Shown here piece by piece: positions 1-6,839 of a DNA stretch of 42,751 nucleotides (position 1 is the first letter of the stretch; each line of letters starts with the position of its first letter). A program made the translations under genes and the position numbers. The notes beneath the pieces are model-generated. The model was not told the origin of the DNA. It did not search any database and saw only the letters and a list, made by a program, of their open reading frames with translations. The DNA is from Alphaproteobacteria bacterium (GTDB lineage: Bacteria; Pseudomonadota; Alphaproteobacteria; RF32; CAG-239): the NCBI GenBank assembly GCA_015062235.1, contig SUUZ01000003.1:158736-201486 (forward strand). The letters are read 5' to 3'.

Positions 1-828
1 ATTAACTCCAACATTATAAATAGTATTTGTCAAACTTGATGTATCCCAATTACCTGAACCATCAACGTCAGTTGCAAATTCAAAAGAATCATTTGCTGAA
101 GTAATGTGACTTACATCTGTAGCTAATTTAACATTACCATCCAATGTAATTGTGCCATTAACTTTTCCACCTTCAGTCGCTGTTTCGTTTATATCAAAGG
201 CATAAGAACTTCCTTCTGCAAAAATAATATTACCTGTTAATGTTCCATTATTTTGAACAGTTCCTGCTCCATCAATGGTTAATGTTTGATTATTATCACC
301 ACCAGATTTGTGATTTATAGTATTATTACCATTTAATGTTAATGTTTTTCCTGAAGCTATAGTTAGGGTTTTTACTGGATTATCTGCATATACAACGCCA
401 TCAGCAGGAGTTGTTGATTGATATAAAGATATTTTAGCATCATTAATGGTCATATCACCAATTATCAGCTTATTACCTAAAACTAAACCTCCAGCACTAT
501 TGTTTCCGTTAATAATAACATTTGTGCCTGATATATCAGAACCAGAATGAGTTTGTGTTAAATACCCGTTCACTGTTAATGTTTTATCACCAGTAAGAGT
601 AACTTTATCGTGCAAAGTTACTTGTCCATTTATTTCAAGATTATCTTTTAATATTAATGTCCCCATATCATTTAATTCACCATCTGTGTCATTAAATGCA
701 ATATCTGTTAACTCTAAATCAATATTATCTAATTGATTTTGATTTCTTATAAACTCATCTGCCATAGCATTTGATGCAACAAACGCTGTTGCTACCAAAG
801 CTGTTGTTAATAAAAGATTGTTTTTCAT
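1..828 (-). CDS. Secreted repeat protein, probable autotransporter/adhesin passenger (partial, 3' end outside window)
   Basis: The frame is open from the ATG at 828 to base 1, so 276 codons are visible and the C-terminus is missing. Residues 1-23 form a signal peptide (MKNN, then a hydrophobic stretch, ending SNAMA before DE). The rest is Gly/Asn/Thr-rich with loosely repeated short strands of the type TLT-x-GDKTLTVNG, SGKTLTLNGNNTIN, NQTLTIDGAGTV and NGTITLDGN. This pattern is typical of right-handed beta-helical passenger domains of type V secreted proteins, so export to the surface is likely. No beta-barrel is visible because it would lie off the left edge. A very strong Shine-Dalgarno (AAAGGAGG, 838-845) fixes the start. 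The gene sits downstream of a serine invertase gene on the same strand, behind a long structured leader. The autotransporter assignment is inferred from composition and signal peptide; another secreted beta-helical adhesin is possible. Confidence 0.75.
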   Translation of the reverse strand, partial: MKNNLLLTTALVATAFVASNAMADEFIRNQNQLDNIDLELTDIAFNDTDGELNDMGTLILKDNLEINGQVTLHDKVTLTGDKTLTVNGYLTQTHSGSDISGTNVIINGNNSAGGLVLGNKLIIGDMTINDAKISLYQSTTPADGVVYADNPVKTLTIASGKTLTLNGNNTINHKSGGDNNQTLTIDGAGTVQNNGTLTGNIIFAEGSSYAFDINETATEGGKVNGTITLDGNVKLATDVSHITSANDSFEFATDVDGSGNWDTSSLTNTIYNVGVN

Positions 829-854
829 ATGATTAAACCTCCTTTTCTTTAATT

Positions 855-886
855 GCAATTAAAAGAAAACCACCTTTAAGGGTGGT
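855..886 (-). terminator. Terminator-like hairpin immediately before the RBS of the secreted protein
   Basis: On the minus strand ACCACC, loop CTTAAA, GGTGGT is followed by TTTTCTTTTAATT. It lies between the putative promoter and the ATG at 828, so it can only act on transcription of this gene: a candidate attenuator. The T-rich tail belongs to a second AT dyad that would partly cover the Shine-Dalgarno. Confidence 0.55.
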
Positions 887-1024
887 CAGGGAGTTCATCA
901 ATCATATTCTCTTAAATGATTATTTCAGTCTTTAGAATCATACTTCTTTCAAGGATAGTAAATATGTTTCCTGAACATACACTAAAATCTCCCCGACCAT
1001 ATTGCTATGAATCGGGGATATATC

Positions 1025-1054
1025 TATTGTTATCTATAATAACAGATAACAATA
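1025..1054. repeat. Perfect 11-bp inverted repeat, 8-bp spacer
   Basis: TATTGTTATCT (1025-1035) and AGATAACAATA (1044-1054) are exact reverse complements around ATAATAAC. The size and AT-rich centre would suit either a dimeric protein operator, a recombinase binding site or an RNA hairpin. It lies between the invertase gene and the secreted-protein gene. No second copy was found in the window. Confidence 0.6.
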
Positions 1055-1219
1055 TGACGATGTTATACCCTAACACCGAAGAGAATAAGAGCCGATGAAA
1101 GCCCCATACCACTCGGGTACTAAATACAAACTATTGTTTATATCTAGTAAAGAGTTTAACTTTATCATTTTTAATAGTAAAGTGAAAAATGAATTTTTTT
1201 AATTTCTATAAACATTCTT

Positions 1220-1816
1220 TTATTCCACTTTTTGTTTTAAATACATATATAAGGTTGAATAATTAATTTTTAACATTTCTGCTATTTTTGTTTTCTGAAT
1301 ATTTTGTGCTAATAAATTTTTTACCAACTTTTCTTTACCCATTAATTTTGTAGTGGTGTTTTTTCTCCCCTTTGGTCTTCCTACGTGTTTTCCTTCAGCT
1401 CTTAATCTTGCTAAACATTGTTTTGTGCGTTGAGAAATTAGGTTTCGTTCTATTTCTGCTGACAATCCAAAAGCAAAAGCCAATACTTTTGATTGCACAT
1501 CATAACCTAAACGATAATTGTCTTTTATAGTCCACACTTGACAACCAATATTCATACAGTGATGTAATACAGACATTATTTGCAATAAATTACGACCAAT
1601 ACGACTTATTTCACTTGTAATTAATATATCATCAGCTTTTAATTTCTTAATCAACTTACCTAATTTTCGTTCTCCTAAAGACTTTTTTGATGAAATTGTT
1701 TCTTCAATCCATTTATTTATATACAAATTATTAGCTTTTGCAAATTGCTCTATCTCAAATTTTTGGTTTTCTTGATGTTGCTTATCTGTTGACACTCTTA
1801 TATACGCATAAATCAT
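1220..1816 (-). CDS. Mpi-type serine recombinase (DNA invertase)
   Basis: 198-residue serine recombinase of the resolvase/invertase family. The N-terminal catalytic domain has YIRVST with the nucleophile Ser9, followed by SEISRIGRN (68-76) and AFGLSAEIERNLISQRT (115-131), the conserved arginine and long-helix regions. A GRPKG linker (146-150) leads into a C-terminal helix-turn-helix (about 160-195). From memory of the family, the sequence, including WTIKD-x-YRLG-x(3)-QSKVLAFAFGLSAEI, is closest to Mpi, the master invertase of Bacteroides that flips many surface-locus promoters. The length matches simple invertases and is too short for a large serine integrase or transposase. The start ATG at 1816 has AAGGA six bases upstream. 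It lies 391 bases upstream of a surface-protein gene on the same strand, so a role in switching that gene or others is plausible but not shown. Confidence 0.88.
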   Translation of the reverse strand: MIYAYIRVSTDKQHQENQKFEIEQFAKANNLYINKWIEETISSKKSLGERKLGKLIKKLKADDILITSEISRIGRNLLQIMSVLHHCMNIGCQVWTIKDNYRLGYDVQSKVLAFAFGLSAEIERNLISQRTKQCLARLRAEGKHVGRPKGRKNTTTKLMGKEKLVKNLLAQNIQKTKIAEMLKINYSTLYMYLKQKVE

Positions 1817-2015
1817 AACTTATCCTTTTAATATATTTGATTAAAAAAGATGAGTTTAATAAATACTTATCTAATTGAAAAAAATAACTATAATCATATA
1901 GCCTCAAAAAAACCACCCTTCTATCAGGTAGCTAACTACTTGAATTAGTTCTACGTCAAAGATATCAGCATCGGCGTTTCCTCATATAGTTTGTAGTGAA
2001 CCGATTATTTTGCAC
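1817..2015 (-). promoter_or_regulatory. Leader of the invertase gene with competing hairpins
   Basis: Between the tRNA-Gly terminator and the invertase ATG. On the minus strand a hairpin GTAG-AACTA / TAGTT-AG-CTAC (1928-1954) shares its 3' arm with a terminator hairpin AGCTACC / GGTGGTTT followed by seven Ts (1906-1933). The two cannot form together, the hallmark of an antiterminator/terminator leader. About 90 bases between the terminator and the ATG are AT-rich with a CTATA/TATAG dyad. No promoter could be picked out with confidence. Confidence 0.45.
1906..1933 (-). terminator. Rho-independent terminator in the invertase leader
   Basis: Minus strand AGCTACC, loop TGATAGAAG, GGTGGT and a run of seven T (1912-1906), about 90 bases upstream of the invertase start. 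It is oriented to stop transcription into the invertase, or to end an upstream transcript. Confidence 0.6.
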
Positions 2016-2046
2016 AAAAAAAGAGAGGAACTATATTCCTCTCTTT
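2016..2046 (-). terminator. Terminator of tRNA-Gly
   Basis: An 11-bp perfect stem AAAGAGAGGAA (2020-2030) / TTCCTCTCTTT (2036-2046) with a 5-base loop; on the minus strand it is followed by a T run (2022-2016). It lies just downstream of the tRNA gene. Confidence 0.85.
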
Positions 2047-2083
2047 GAAACTATTTTCAAGCGTTTGATTTTACTATAAAAAT

Positions 2084-2158
2084 TGGAGCGGGTGATGGGA
2101 TTCGAACCCACGACATCAACCTTGGCAAGGTTGCGCTCTACCCCTGAGCTACGCCCGC
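2084..2158 (-). tRNA. tRNA-Gly (anticodon GCC)
   Basis: Cloverleaf on the minus strand: acceptor GCGGGCG paired with CACCCGC, D-arm with TAGCTCAG, anticodon stem AACCT/AGGTT around loop TTGCCAA (anticodon GCC), T-arm GTGGG TTCGAAT CCCAT, discriminator T and an encoded CCA. The gene is 75 bases with CCA. Acceptor position 6-67 is a C/A mismatch. It is followed by a strong terminator and is transcribed toward the invertase. Confidence 0.96.
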
Positions 2159-2222
2159 ATAGCAAAAAGATAATTATCACATATTTTTTATTTTGCAAGT
2201 ATTTTTTTTAACTTTTTTATAT

Positions 2223-2717
2223 TTATTCAAAATCCTTTTGTTGTTCTACTTGAACAACCCCATATAACTCATCCATCATCTGAAACATTGCATCAAAATT
2301 TGCTGTTTTAATAGACATCAAACTCCAAACCAAAACTACTACCGAAACAACACGCAAAGACCAAATTATTTTTCTACTCCCTTTAAATATTCCTCCTTTA
2401 GAATCTCTATTTACAAACAACAATTCCAACTCTGCCCACAAGCTAGTAAATAACAAAGGAATATACATAGCAAACTGAGCTATCAGCGTCAAAAAAAGTT
2501 GTATTACCCCCCTTTTCCAATATTTTGCATAAAAATTATGCACACCTAAAGTTCCCAAAAAAAAGGCCAAAACAATATAAACAATACCATTTATATGTGA
2601 TAAATCTTTATTTTTTTCAATAATTTTTGCTGCCAAATGATGTTTATGCTTCACTAATTCCTCTTCAGAAATTATATGCTTATCCTTCATTTCTCGCAAT
2701 TTTTGCGCATCAAGCAT
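2223..2717 (-). CDS. TM2-domain membrane protein with N-terminal SHOCT-like segment
   Basis: 164-residue protein. The first 30 residues (KLREMKDKHIISEEELVKHK) resemble the short oligomerisation module SHOCT. Then come hydrophobic segments with FFLGTLGVHNFYAKYWKRGVIQLF, the TM2 signature (two membrane helices, G-x-HNFY then a basic turn), and another hydrophobic stretch near the C-terminus. Molecular function of TM2 proteins in bacteria is not settled. The start is set at the ATG at 2717 because AAAGGAGG lies five bases upstream; a further upstream TTG start is less likely. It follows smpB by about 30 bases and is probably the last gene of the cpoB-tilS-smpB unit. Confidence 0.75.
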   Translation of the reverse strand: MLDAQKLREMKDKHIISEEELVKHKHHLAAKIIEKNKDLSHINGIVYIVLAFFLGTLGVHNFYAKYWKRGVIQLFLTLIAQFAMYIPLLFTSLWAELELLFVNRDSKGGIFKGSRKIIWSLRVVSVVVLVWSLMSIKTANFDAMFQMMDELYGVVQVEQQKDFE

Positions 2718-2746
2718 CAAAGCCTCCTTTATTGGCTCCAATAAAA

Positions 2747-3223
2747 TTAAAAATCTTTCAAACGAATTTTCCTATCTAACTCACGATTTTTAATTACTTC
2801 TCTTTTATCATAGTTCTTCTTACCACGCCCTAAACCAACTTCTAATTTTGCTTTCCCTCTATTATCAAAAAAAAGACGAATTGCAATCAACGTATATCCC
2901 TTTCTAGATAGAGCATTTATAATATCAATTATTTCCTTTTTATTTAAAAGCAGTTTACGTTCACGTTTTTCCATATGTGAAGTATATCCTTTATTAGCAT
3001 ACTCCGCAATATACATATTAGAAATAAAAATTTCTCCGTTTTTTTCAACCCCAAACGCATCATTAATATTTGCATGTCCCAATCTTAGCGACTTTACTTC
3101 TGTTCCTAAAAGCTCTAAACCTGCAACAAATTTCTCTTCTATTAAATAGTCAAAATTAGCTCGCCTATTTTGAGCAACCAAGCCCGTTGAAATAAAATCA
3201 GATTTTTTTTTCACCTTAACCAT
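2747..3223 (-). CDS. smpB: SsrA-binding protein SmpB
   Basis: 158 residues, the usual SmpB length. SmpB binds tmRNA and delivers it with EF-Tu to stalled ribosomes for trans-translation. Seen: the OB-fold start NRRANFDYLIEE, the conserved GLELLGTEVKSLR segment, AEYANKGYTSHMEKRERKLLL, and the basic tail GLGRGKKNYDKRE that inserts in the mRNA channel. The ATG at 3223 begins one base after the tilS stop and has GGAAGGG upstream, so it is preferred to a longer frame reaching back to 3280 inside tilS. Translation is probably coupled to tilS. The tmRNA gene itself is not in this window. Confidence 0.96.
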   Translation of the reverse strand: MVKVKKKSDFISTGLVAQNRRANFDYLIEEKFVAGLELLGTEVKSLRLGHANINDAFGVEKNGEIFISNMYIAEYANKGYTSHMEKRERKLLLNKKEIIDIINALSRKGYTLIAIRLFFDNRGKAKLEVGLGRGKKNYDKREVIKNRELDRKIRLKDF

Positions 3224-3224
3224 A

Positions 3225-4274
3225 TTACCCTTCCAAACCTTGCCATAAAGCTCTCCTAACTTTATACGGAAGCCCTGCATTTTTATATATTGGAAATTTT
3301 TCTAAAAATATATCCCAATCTTTCCTCGTCATTAACTCATTTCTTGTATCTTGAGGAATAATCCACAAACGTTTTACAGCTATTACTAATTCACATTTAC
3401 CCAGTGTACATCCTTTAAATTTATCTGTTTCTGTTAAAACTCTAGCTAATTCCACTGCTTCAGGATAATAGTCTGCATCTCCAATTTCTTGCAATAATTG
3501 CCCTAAAACAAACATTGAAACTTCTATATCCAAATTTTTCAGCTTATTCCAAGACAAACTAGTTACTATCCCACCCCACCATCTTACATTATTTTTTATA
3601 AAAGCATCAACTTGTCTTTGTATAAAAGCTCTTGTATTAGCAAGAGTTCTCGCTGTATCACTTAACCTCTTCTCATCAATACCTATTTTTTTTAATTCTG
3701 GCAAAAACTTTCTTATTTTAACTCTTGCAAAATCAACATCGTCATTCATTGGATCTTCAATCCACTTCACTTTTTTTGCTAGAAGATACTCTTTTAACTC
3801 CTCTGGAGACTTATCAAGTTGAGGTCTAATCAATTTTACTCCACCTCGCAAAATTACTGGTTGCATACAACTAAGTCCAAATACTCCACTACCTCTTTGC
3901 AACCTAAGCAAAAAAGTTTCTGCCTGATCCCTCAAATGATGCCCAACAGCTAAAATACCAATGTTATTTAACTTGCAAAAATCAAATAACAACCCATATC
4001 TAGCTCGTCTCGCAGCTTCTTCTATTCCTTTTTTAGGTTTTTTTTCATTCCATGTCAAAATATGGTGCTCAATTCCGTGTTCAAACATAATCTTAGCCAC
4101 ATACTCTGCCTCAATTCTAGATTCTTTTCGTAAAGCATGATCAACCGTCAATGCAACAACTTTTTTTCCTATCTCAGCCAATCTTATAGCCAATGCCAAC
4201 GAATCAGCTCCTCCAGAAACGCCAACAGCTATCCTCTCATCCTCTATTTTATATTTATCAAAAAATTTTTGCAT
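3225..4274 (-). CDS. tilS: tRNA(Ile)-lysidine synthase TilS
   Basis: 349-residue N-type ATP pyrophosphatase that converts C34 of tRNA-Ile(CAU) to lysidine, so the tRNA reads AUA. The PP-loop SGGADS is at residues 20-25, followed by TVDHALRKES, the GIEEAARRARYGLLFDF segment and GHHLRDQAETFLLRLQRGSG, all typical of TilS. The C-terminal part (about 200-349) is diverged and shorter than the E. coli enzyme, as is common in alphaproteobacteria. It starts three bases after the cpoB stop and ends one base before smpB, so it is mid-operon. AUA is a common Ile codon in these AT-rich genes, which fits an essential role. Confidence 0.96.
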   Translation of the reverse strand: MQKFFDKYKIEDERIAVGVSGGADSLALAIRLAEIGKKVVALTVDHALRKESRIEAEYVAKIMFEHGIEHHILTWNEKKPKKGIEEAARRARYGLLFDFCKLNNIGILAVGHHLRDQAETFLLRLQRGSGVFGLSCMQPVILRGGVKLIRPQLDKSPEELKEYLLAKKVKWIEDPMNDDVDFARVKIRKFLPELKKIGIDEKRLSDTARTLANTRAFIQRQVDAFIKNNVRWWGGIVTSLSWNKLKNLDIEVSMFVLGQLLQEIGDADYYPEAVELARVLTETDKFKGCTLGKCELVIAVKRLWIIPQDTRNELMTRKDWDIFLEKFPIYKNAGLPYKVRRALWQGLEG

Positions 4275-4277
4275 AAC

Positions 4278-5114
4278 CTACTTCTTGCACGCAAGCTCTT
4301 CAGCCGATTTTGTTGCTCTTATTTTAAGATTCTCTGGAGCATTTGGAAATTCTTTTGCTAAATTAACAAAAGCTGTACAAGCTTCTTCTTTCTTACCCAA
4401 CATTTGCATAGACATACCTAACTTAAGAATATTGTCAGCACCTTTATTACCACCCTTATATTTTTCATATCCCTTAGCAAACGCTACCGCTGCCTTCGCA
4501 TAATCTTTCTTTCCATAAAACGATTCTCCCAACCAATACTGTGCATTACCTGCTAGCTTATGATTAGGAAATTTGGTTAAAACTGCTGTAAACTTTTCCG
4601 CCGCATCATCATATTTTGAAGCATTAATAGCATCTAATCCTTCTTGATAAATTTGTTCTGCACTTTTAGTCTTAACCTCGGGCAAATCTTCTCCTCTAGC
4701 TATACTGCCTCCCAACAACGACTTCGGAGCTCCATTTGCTACAGGAGCATCAAACTTCTTCTGAGAAGATTGATTACTCATACCACCACCTTCAACAGGC
4801 TTACCCTCAATCATTTTTAAACGTACATCTATATCTTTATTAATCATATTTATTTTATCACCTAATGTTTTTATCTGATGTTCAAGCATATCAATACGAC
4901 CAACTGTCTGCCTTAAAACCTCATCCATCTGACTAACTTCCATAACAACATCTTGTCCAGCTCCACTCCCCCCCCGAGCAACCTGACGTTGTAAAACTTG
5001 TAAATCTTCTTTTATAGTGTCGATTTGGCGTTGCAAAGCATTATTTGATGCAGCCCTACTATCAAATGCAAGCATTAACATTAATATAGACAGCCCAAAA
5101 ACAAATTCCTTCAT
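4278..5114 (-). CDS. cpoB: Cell division coordinator CpoB (YbgF), periplasmic TPR protein
   Basis: 278 residues. An N-terminal signal peptide (about 1-21, ending SRAASN) is followed by a trimerising coiled coil (about 25-100, e.g. LQRQIDTIKEDLQVLQRQV), a low-complexity linker, and a C-terminal tandem TPR domain beginning AEQIYQEGLDAINASKYDDAA with AQYWLGESFYGKKDYAKAA. CpoB links the Tol-Pal system to septal peptidoglycan synthesis. RBS AAAGGTAG precedes the ATG at 5114. It is the first gene of a unit with tilS, smpB and the TM2 gene, and is separated from pal by a strong terminator, so the usual pal-cpoB cotranscription is probably weakened or lost. Confidence 0.93.
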   Translation of the reverse strand: MKEFVFGLSILMLMLAFDSRAASNNALQRQIDTIKEDLQVLQRQVARGGSGAGQDVVMEVSQMDEVLRQTVGRIDMLEHQIKTLGDKINMINKDIDVRLKMIEGKPVEGGGMSNQSSQKKFDAPVANGAPKSLLGGSIARGEDLPEVKTKSAEQIYQEGLDAINASKYDDAAEKFTAVLTKFPNHKLAGNAQYWLGESFYGKKDYAKAAVAFAKGYEKYKGGNKGADNILKLGMSMQMLGKKEEACTAFVNLAKEFPNAPENLKIRATKSAEELACKK

Positions 5115-5186
5115 TTTATTCTACCTTTACAAATTGTGTTTAATTTACAAATAATCTAAATCAAAAGCATTCAAAGTACAATAGCG

Positions 5187-5224
5187 AAAAAAACTGCCCC
5201 CAACAAATAAGTTGGGAGCAGTTT
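5187..5224 (-). terminator. Terminator downstream of pal
   Basis: Arms 5191-5204 and 5211-5224 (AAACTGC-CCCCAAC / GTTGGGA-GCAGTTT, one mismatch) with a six-base loop; on the minus strand the stem is followed by a T run (5193-5187). Confidence 0.9.
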
Positions 5225-5260
5225 AAAGTAATGTGAAATCTTAGATTACATAGACAGAAA

Positions 5261-5719
5261 CTAACGTCCAGCTACAACAGTAACTGCGCGACGATTCTGA
5301 GCCCATGCTGCTTCATTGTTACCCAATACAGCTGGTCTTTCTTTACCATAAGAAATGGTAGAGATTCTATTTGCTGCAACACCCTTAGAAATCAAGTATT
5401 GCTTAACAGCATTAGCACGTCTTTCACCTAAAGCCAAGTTGTATTCTCTTGTACCTCTTTCATCGCAGTAACCTTGAACAACAACTTTAACTTCATCATG
5501 TTTTTTCAACCAGTTAACCTGAGTATCCAAAACCTCCGCAGCATTAGCAGAAATTGCCGAGCTATCATAAGCAAAAAAAACTCTATCCTCAGCATTTGCC
5601 ATAAAATCACGAGCCATTTTAGATTCGCATTCGCTACCACCAAACAAAGAACTCTCGCTCATTGTCGAACATCCAGACAAAGCAATAACAGCACAAAACA
5701 CACTTAAAAGCTTTTTCAT
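5261..5719 (-). CDS. pal: Peptidoglycan-associated lipoprotein Pal
   Basis: 152 residues. A lipoprotein signal with lipobox ALSGC (Cys17) leads to a short linker and an OmpA-like peptidoglycan-binding domain (about 45-150). Visible hallmarks are VFFAYDSSAIS, VQGYCDERGTREYNLALGERRA and a C-terminal RRAVTVV. Pal anchors the outer membrane to peptidoglycan and works with TolB during constriction. The second ATG (5719) is chosen because GGAG sits nine bases before it; the upstream in-frame ATG at 5734 overlaps that Shine-Dalgarno. No tolB or other tol gene lies upstream here, so pal looks monocistronic with its own promoter and terminator. Confidence 0.96.
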   Translation of the reverse strand: MKKLLSVFCAVIALSGCSTMSESSLFGGSECESKMARDFMANAEDRVFFAYDSSAISANAAEVLDTQVNWLKKHDEVKVVVQGYCDERGTREYNLALGERRANAVKQYLISKGVAANRISTISYGKERPAVLGNNEAAWAQNRRAVTVVAGR

Positions 5720-5747
5720 TTTTATTTTCTCCATATGGGTTTCAAAT

Positions 5748-5753
5748 ATTATA
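5748..5753 (-). promoter_or_regulatory. Candidate -10 box for pal
   Basis: A perfect TATAAT on the minus strand, about 30 bases before the pal start. No good -35 lies at 17 bases. The 250-base gap between pal and the next gene upstream is otherwise very AT-rich, apart from the terminator at 5942-5979. Confidence 0.45.
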
Positions 5754-5941
5754 GTTGCAAAACAACTAATACAGTTTTAACTTAAGCAATAAAAACTTAA
5801 TTTTCAATAACAAAAGCAAGTTATAAATCAAAAAAGTTAATAATTTAATTATAAACTTATTTTTAATATTGAAACAATTCTAAGTTTCTATTCTTCAAAT
5901 AGTTATTAAAACACCGCTTTACACCCTCAACTTTAGTTAAA

Positions 5942-5979
5942 AAAAAGTATCAGACACCCACAAGCATCTGATACTTTTT
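5942..5979. terminator. Symmetrical terminator after the 233-residue protein gene
   Basis: AAAAAGTATCAGA (5942-5954) and TCTGATACTTTTT (5967-5979) are exact reverse complements with a 12-base loop; A and T tracts on both sides allow use on either strand. It sits seven bases after the stop of the minus-strand gene ending at 5987. Confidence 0.88.
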
Positions 5980-5986
5980 CCAATAG

Positions 5987-6688
5987 TTAGAATTTTCTCC
6001 AACATTTACTCTCTTTTTCAAAGTAAAGTGTACCTACACTAAACTTTTCTGCAAGCTCTTCAGTTAAAGGCAACTTCCTACCTTCAACTACGGACACTAC
6101 GCCATTAAGCAAATTCATCAAAATGTACCTAGCATCTGCAGTTCTATAGACTCGATAAGGATGTTTAAATCCTTTCCGAAGCTCTATTCTTTGCACGCCC
6201 ATGTCCATTGGTGTCTCACAGCCAATCTTTTTTGCAATAAATTCTGCCACATTGTTTGCAGAATCATCAATAAGGACTGTTTGTGCATCCAACAAATGGA
6301 TTGGTTTCTTAGATCCTTTCTCAAGCCACAATGTATGGCTCTCAAAGACATAGTCCATTTGAAGAACCTTGTTTGCAACTCCAACTGCAGCAGTTAAACA
6401 ACGCCTGTCATCAGGATTAATCTCAATATCCCTGTCATAAGGATAATGTCCAAACTGTAGTACCACTATACCTTCTGCATCAGAAGAAAGTTCCTTTCCC
6501 ATTTCCTCTTTGTAGACGCAAGGAAAATGATGAATTACATCTTCCATCTTCTCAGCACGCGTCCTGTTATCAGAACACACCTGCCTAAAATATGGTGATC
6601 TTTTACCAGAACCTCTTTGATACCAATCCTGTGAAATCTGCACAGAAAAACCAGACCCTTGCCCTAAGGCTAAATTATCATTTGCCAT
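5987..6688 (-). CDS. Unrecognised 233-residue protein
   Basis: I do not recognise this family. There is no signal peptide or membrane segment. The protein is mixed alpha/beta in character with many charged residues. Notable segments are an N-terminal Gly/Ser-rich part (ALGQGSGFSVQISQDWYQRG), VVLQFGHYPYDRDIEINPDDRR, HLLDAQTVLIDDSANNVAEFIAKKIG and a C-terminus TLYFEKESKCWRKF. Codon use looks slightly less AT-biased than its neighbours. The start ATG at 6688 lacks a clear Shine-Dalgarno. The gene is isolated: a strong terminator follows, and about 150 bases separate it from trmL. It could be an accessory or effector-like cytoplasmic protein; there is not enough in the sequence to say more. Confidence 0.7.
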   Translation of the reverse strand: MANDNLALGQGSGFSVQISQDWYQRGSGKRSPYFRQVCSDNRTRAEKMEDVIHHFPCVYKEEMGKELSSDAEGIVVLQFGHYPYDRDIEINPDDRRCLTAAVGVANKVLQMDYVFESHTLWLEKGSKKPIHLLDAQTVLIDDSANNVAEFIAKKIGCETPMDMGVQRIELRKGFKHPYRVYRTADARYILMNLLNGVVSVVEGRKLPLTEELAEKFSVGTLYFEKESKCWRKF

Positions 6689-6839
6689 AATGTTTAATTA
6701 TTTTAGATTATTTATTGAGCAAAAGAGCTTCTAAACACTAACGTCCTAGCTTGAAAAACCCAATAATTCTTTTCATAATATTTTTTTATAGACACCACTA
6801 TATCACTTTTAGACAAAACAATCAAGTTTTTTGTACAGT

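Larger units (their letters stand above)
829..1219 (-). promoter_or_regulatory. Long hairpin-rich leader of the secreted repeat protein
   Basis: This gene-free stretch of 391 bases, read on the minus strand toward the ATG at 828, contains a long-range pairing GTACCC/GGGTAT (1115-1120 with 1066-1071), an 11-bp perfect dyad (1025-1035/1044-1054), a GC hairpin CCCCGA/TCGGGG (991-1017), TATGTT/AACATA (963-979), ATGATT/AATCAT (916-941), a terminator-like hairpin (869-886) and an AT-rich dyad (843-869) that touches the Shine-Dalgarno. A weak promoter-like pair on the minus strand is TTTACT, 17 bases, TGTATT (about 1150 down to 1122). The arrangement suggests control after transcription starts (attenuation or RNA switching). 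It matches no riboswitch class I recognise. The dyads are seen directly; the regulatory role is inferred. Confidence 0.5.

Noticed and set aside
916..1098. 60-codon plus-strand reading frame
   Set aside because: No RBS, composition unlike a protein, and it lies across the hairpin-rich leader of the opposite strand.
878..1919. 9-bp inverted repeat AAGGGTGGT / ACCACCCTT flanking the invertase region
   Set aside because: Both copies are parts of terminator hairpins, so the match is more simply explained by similar terminator stems than by recombination sites.
5790..5940. AT-rich spacer upstream of pal as a replication origin
   Set aside because: No DnaA-box cluster or iterons seen; it is only a low-complexity intergenic stretch.
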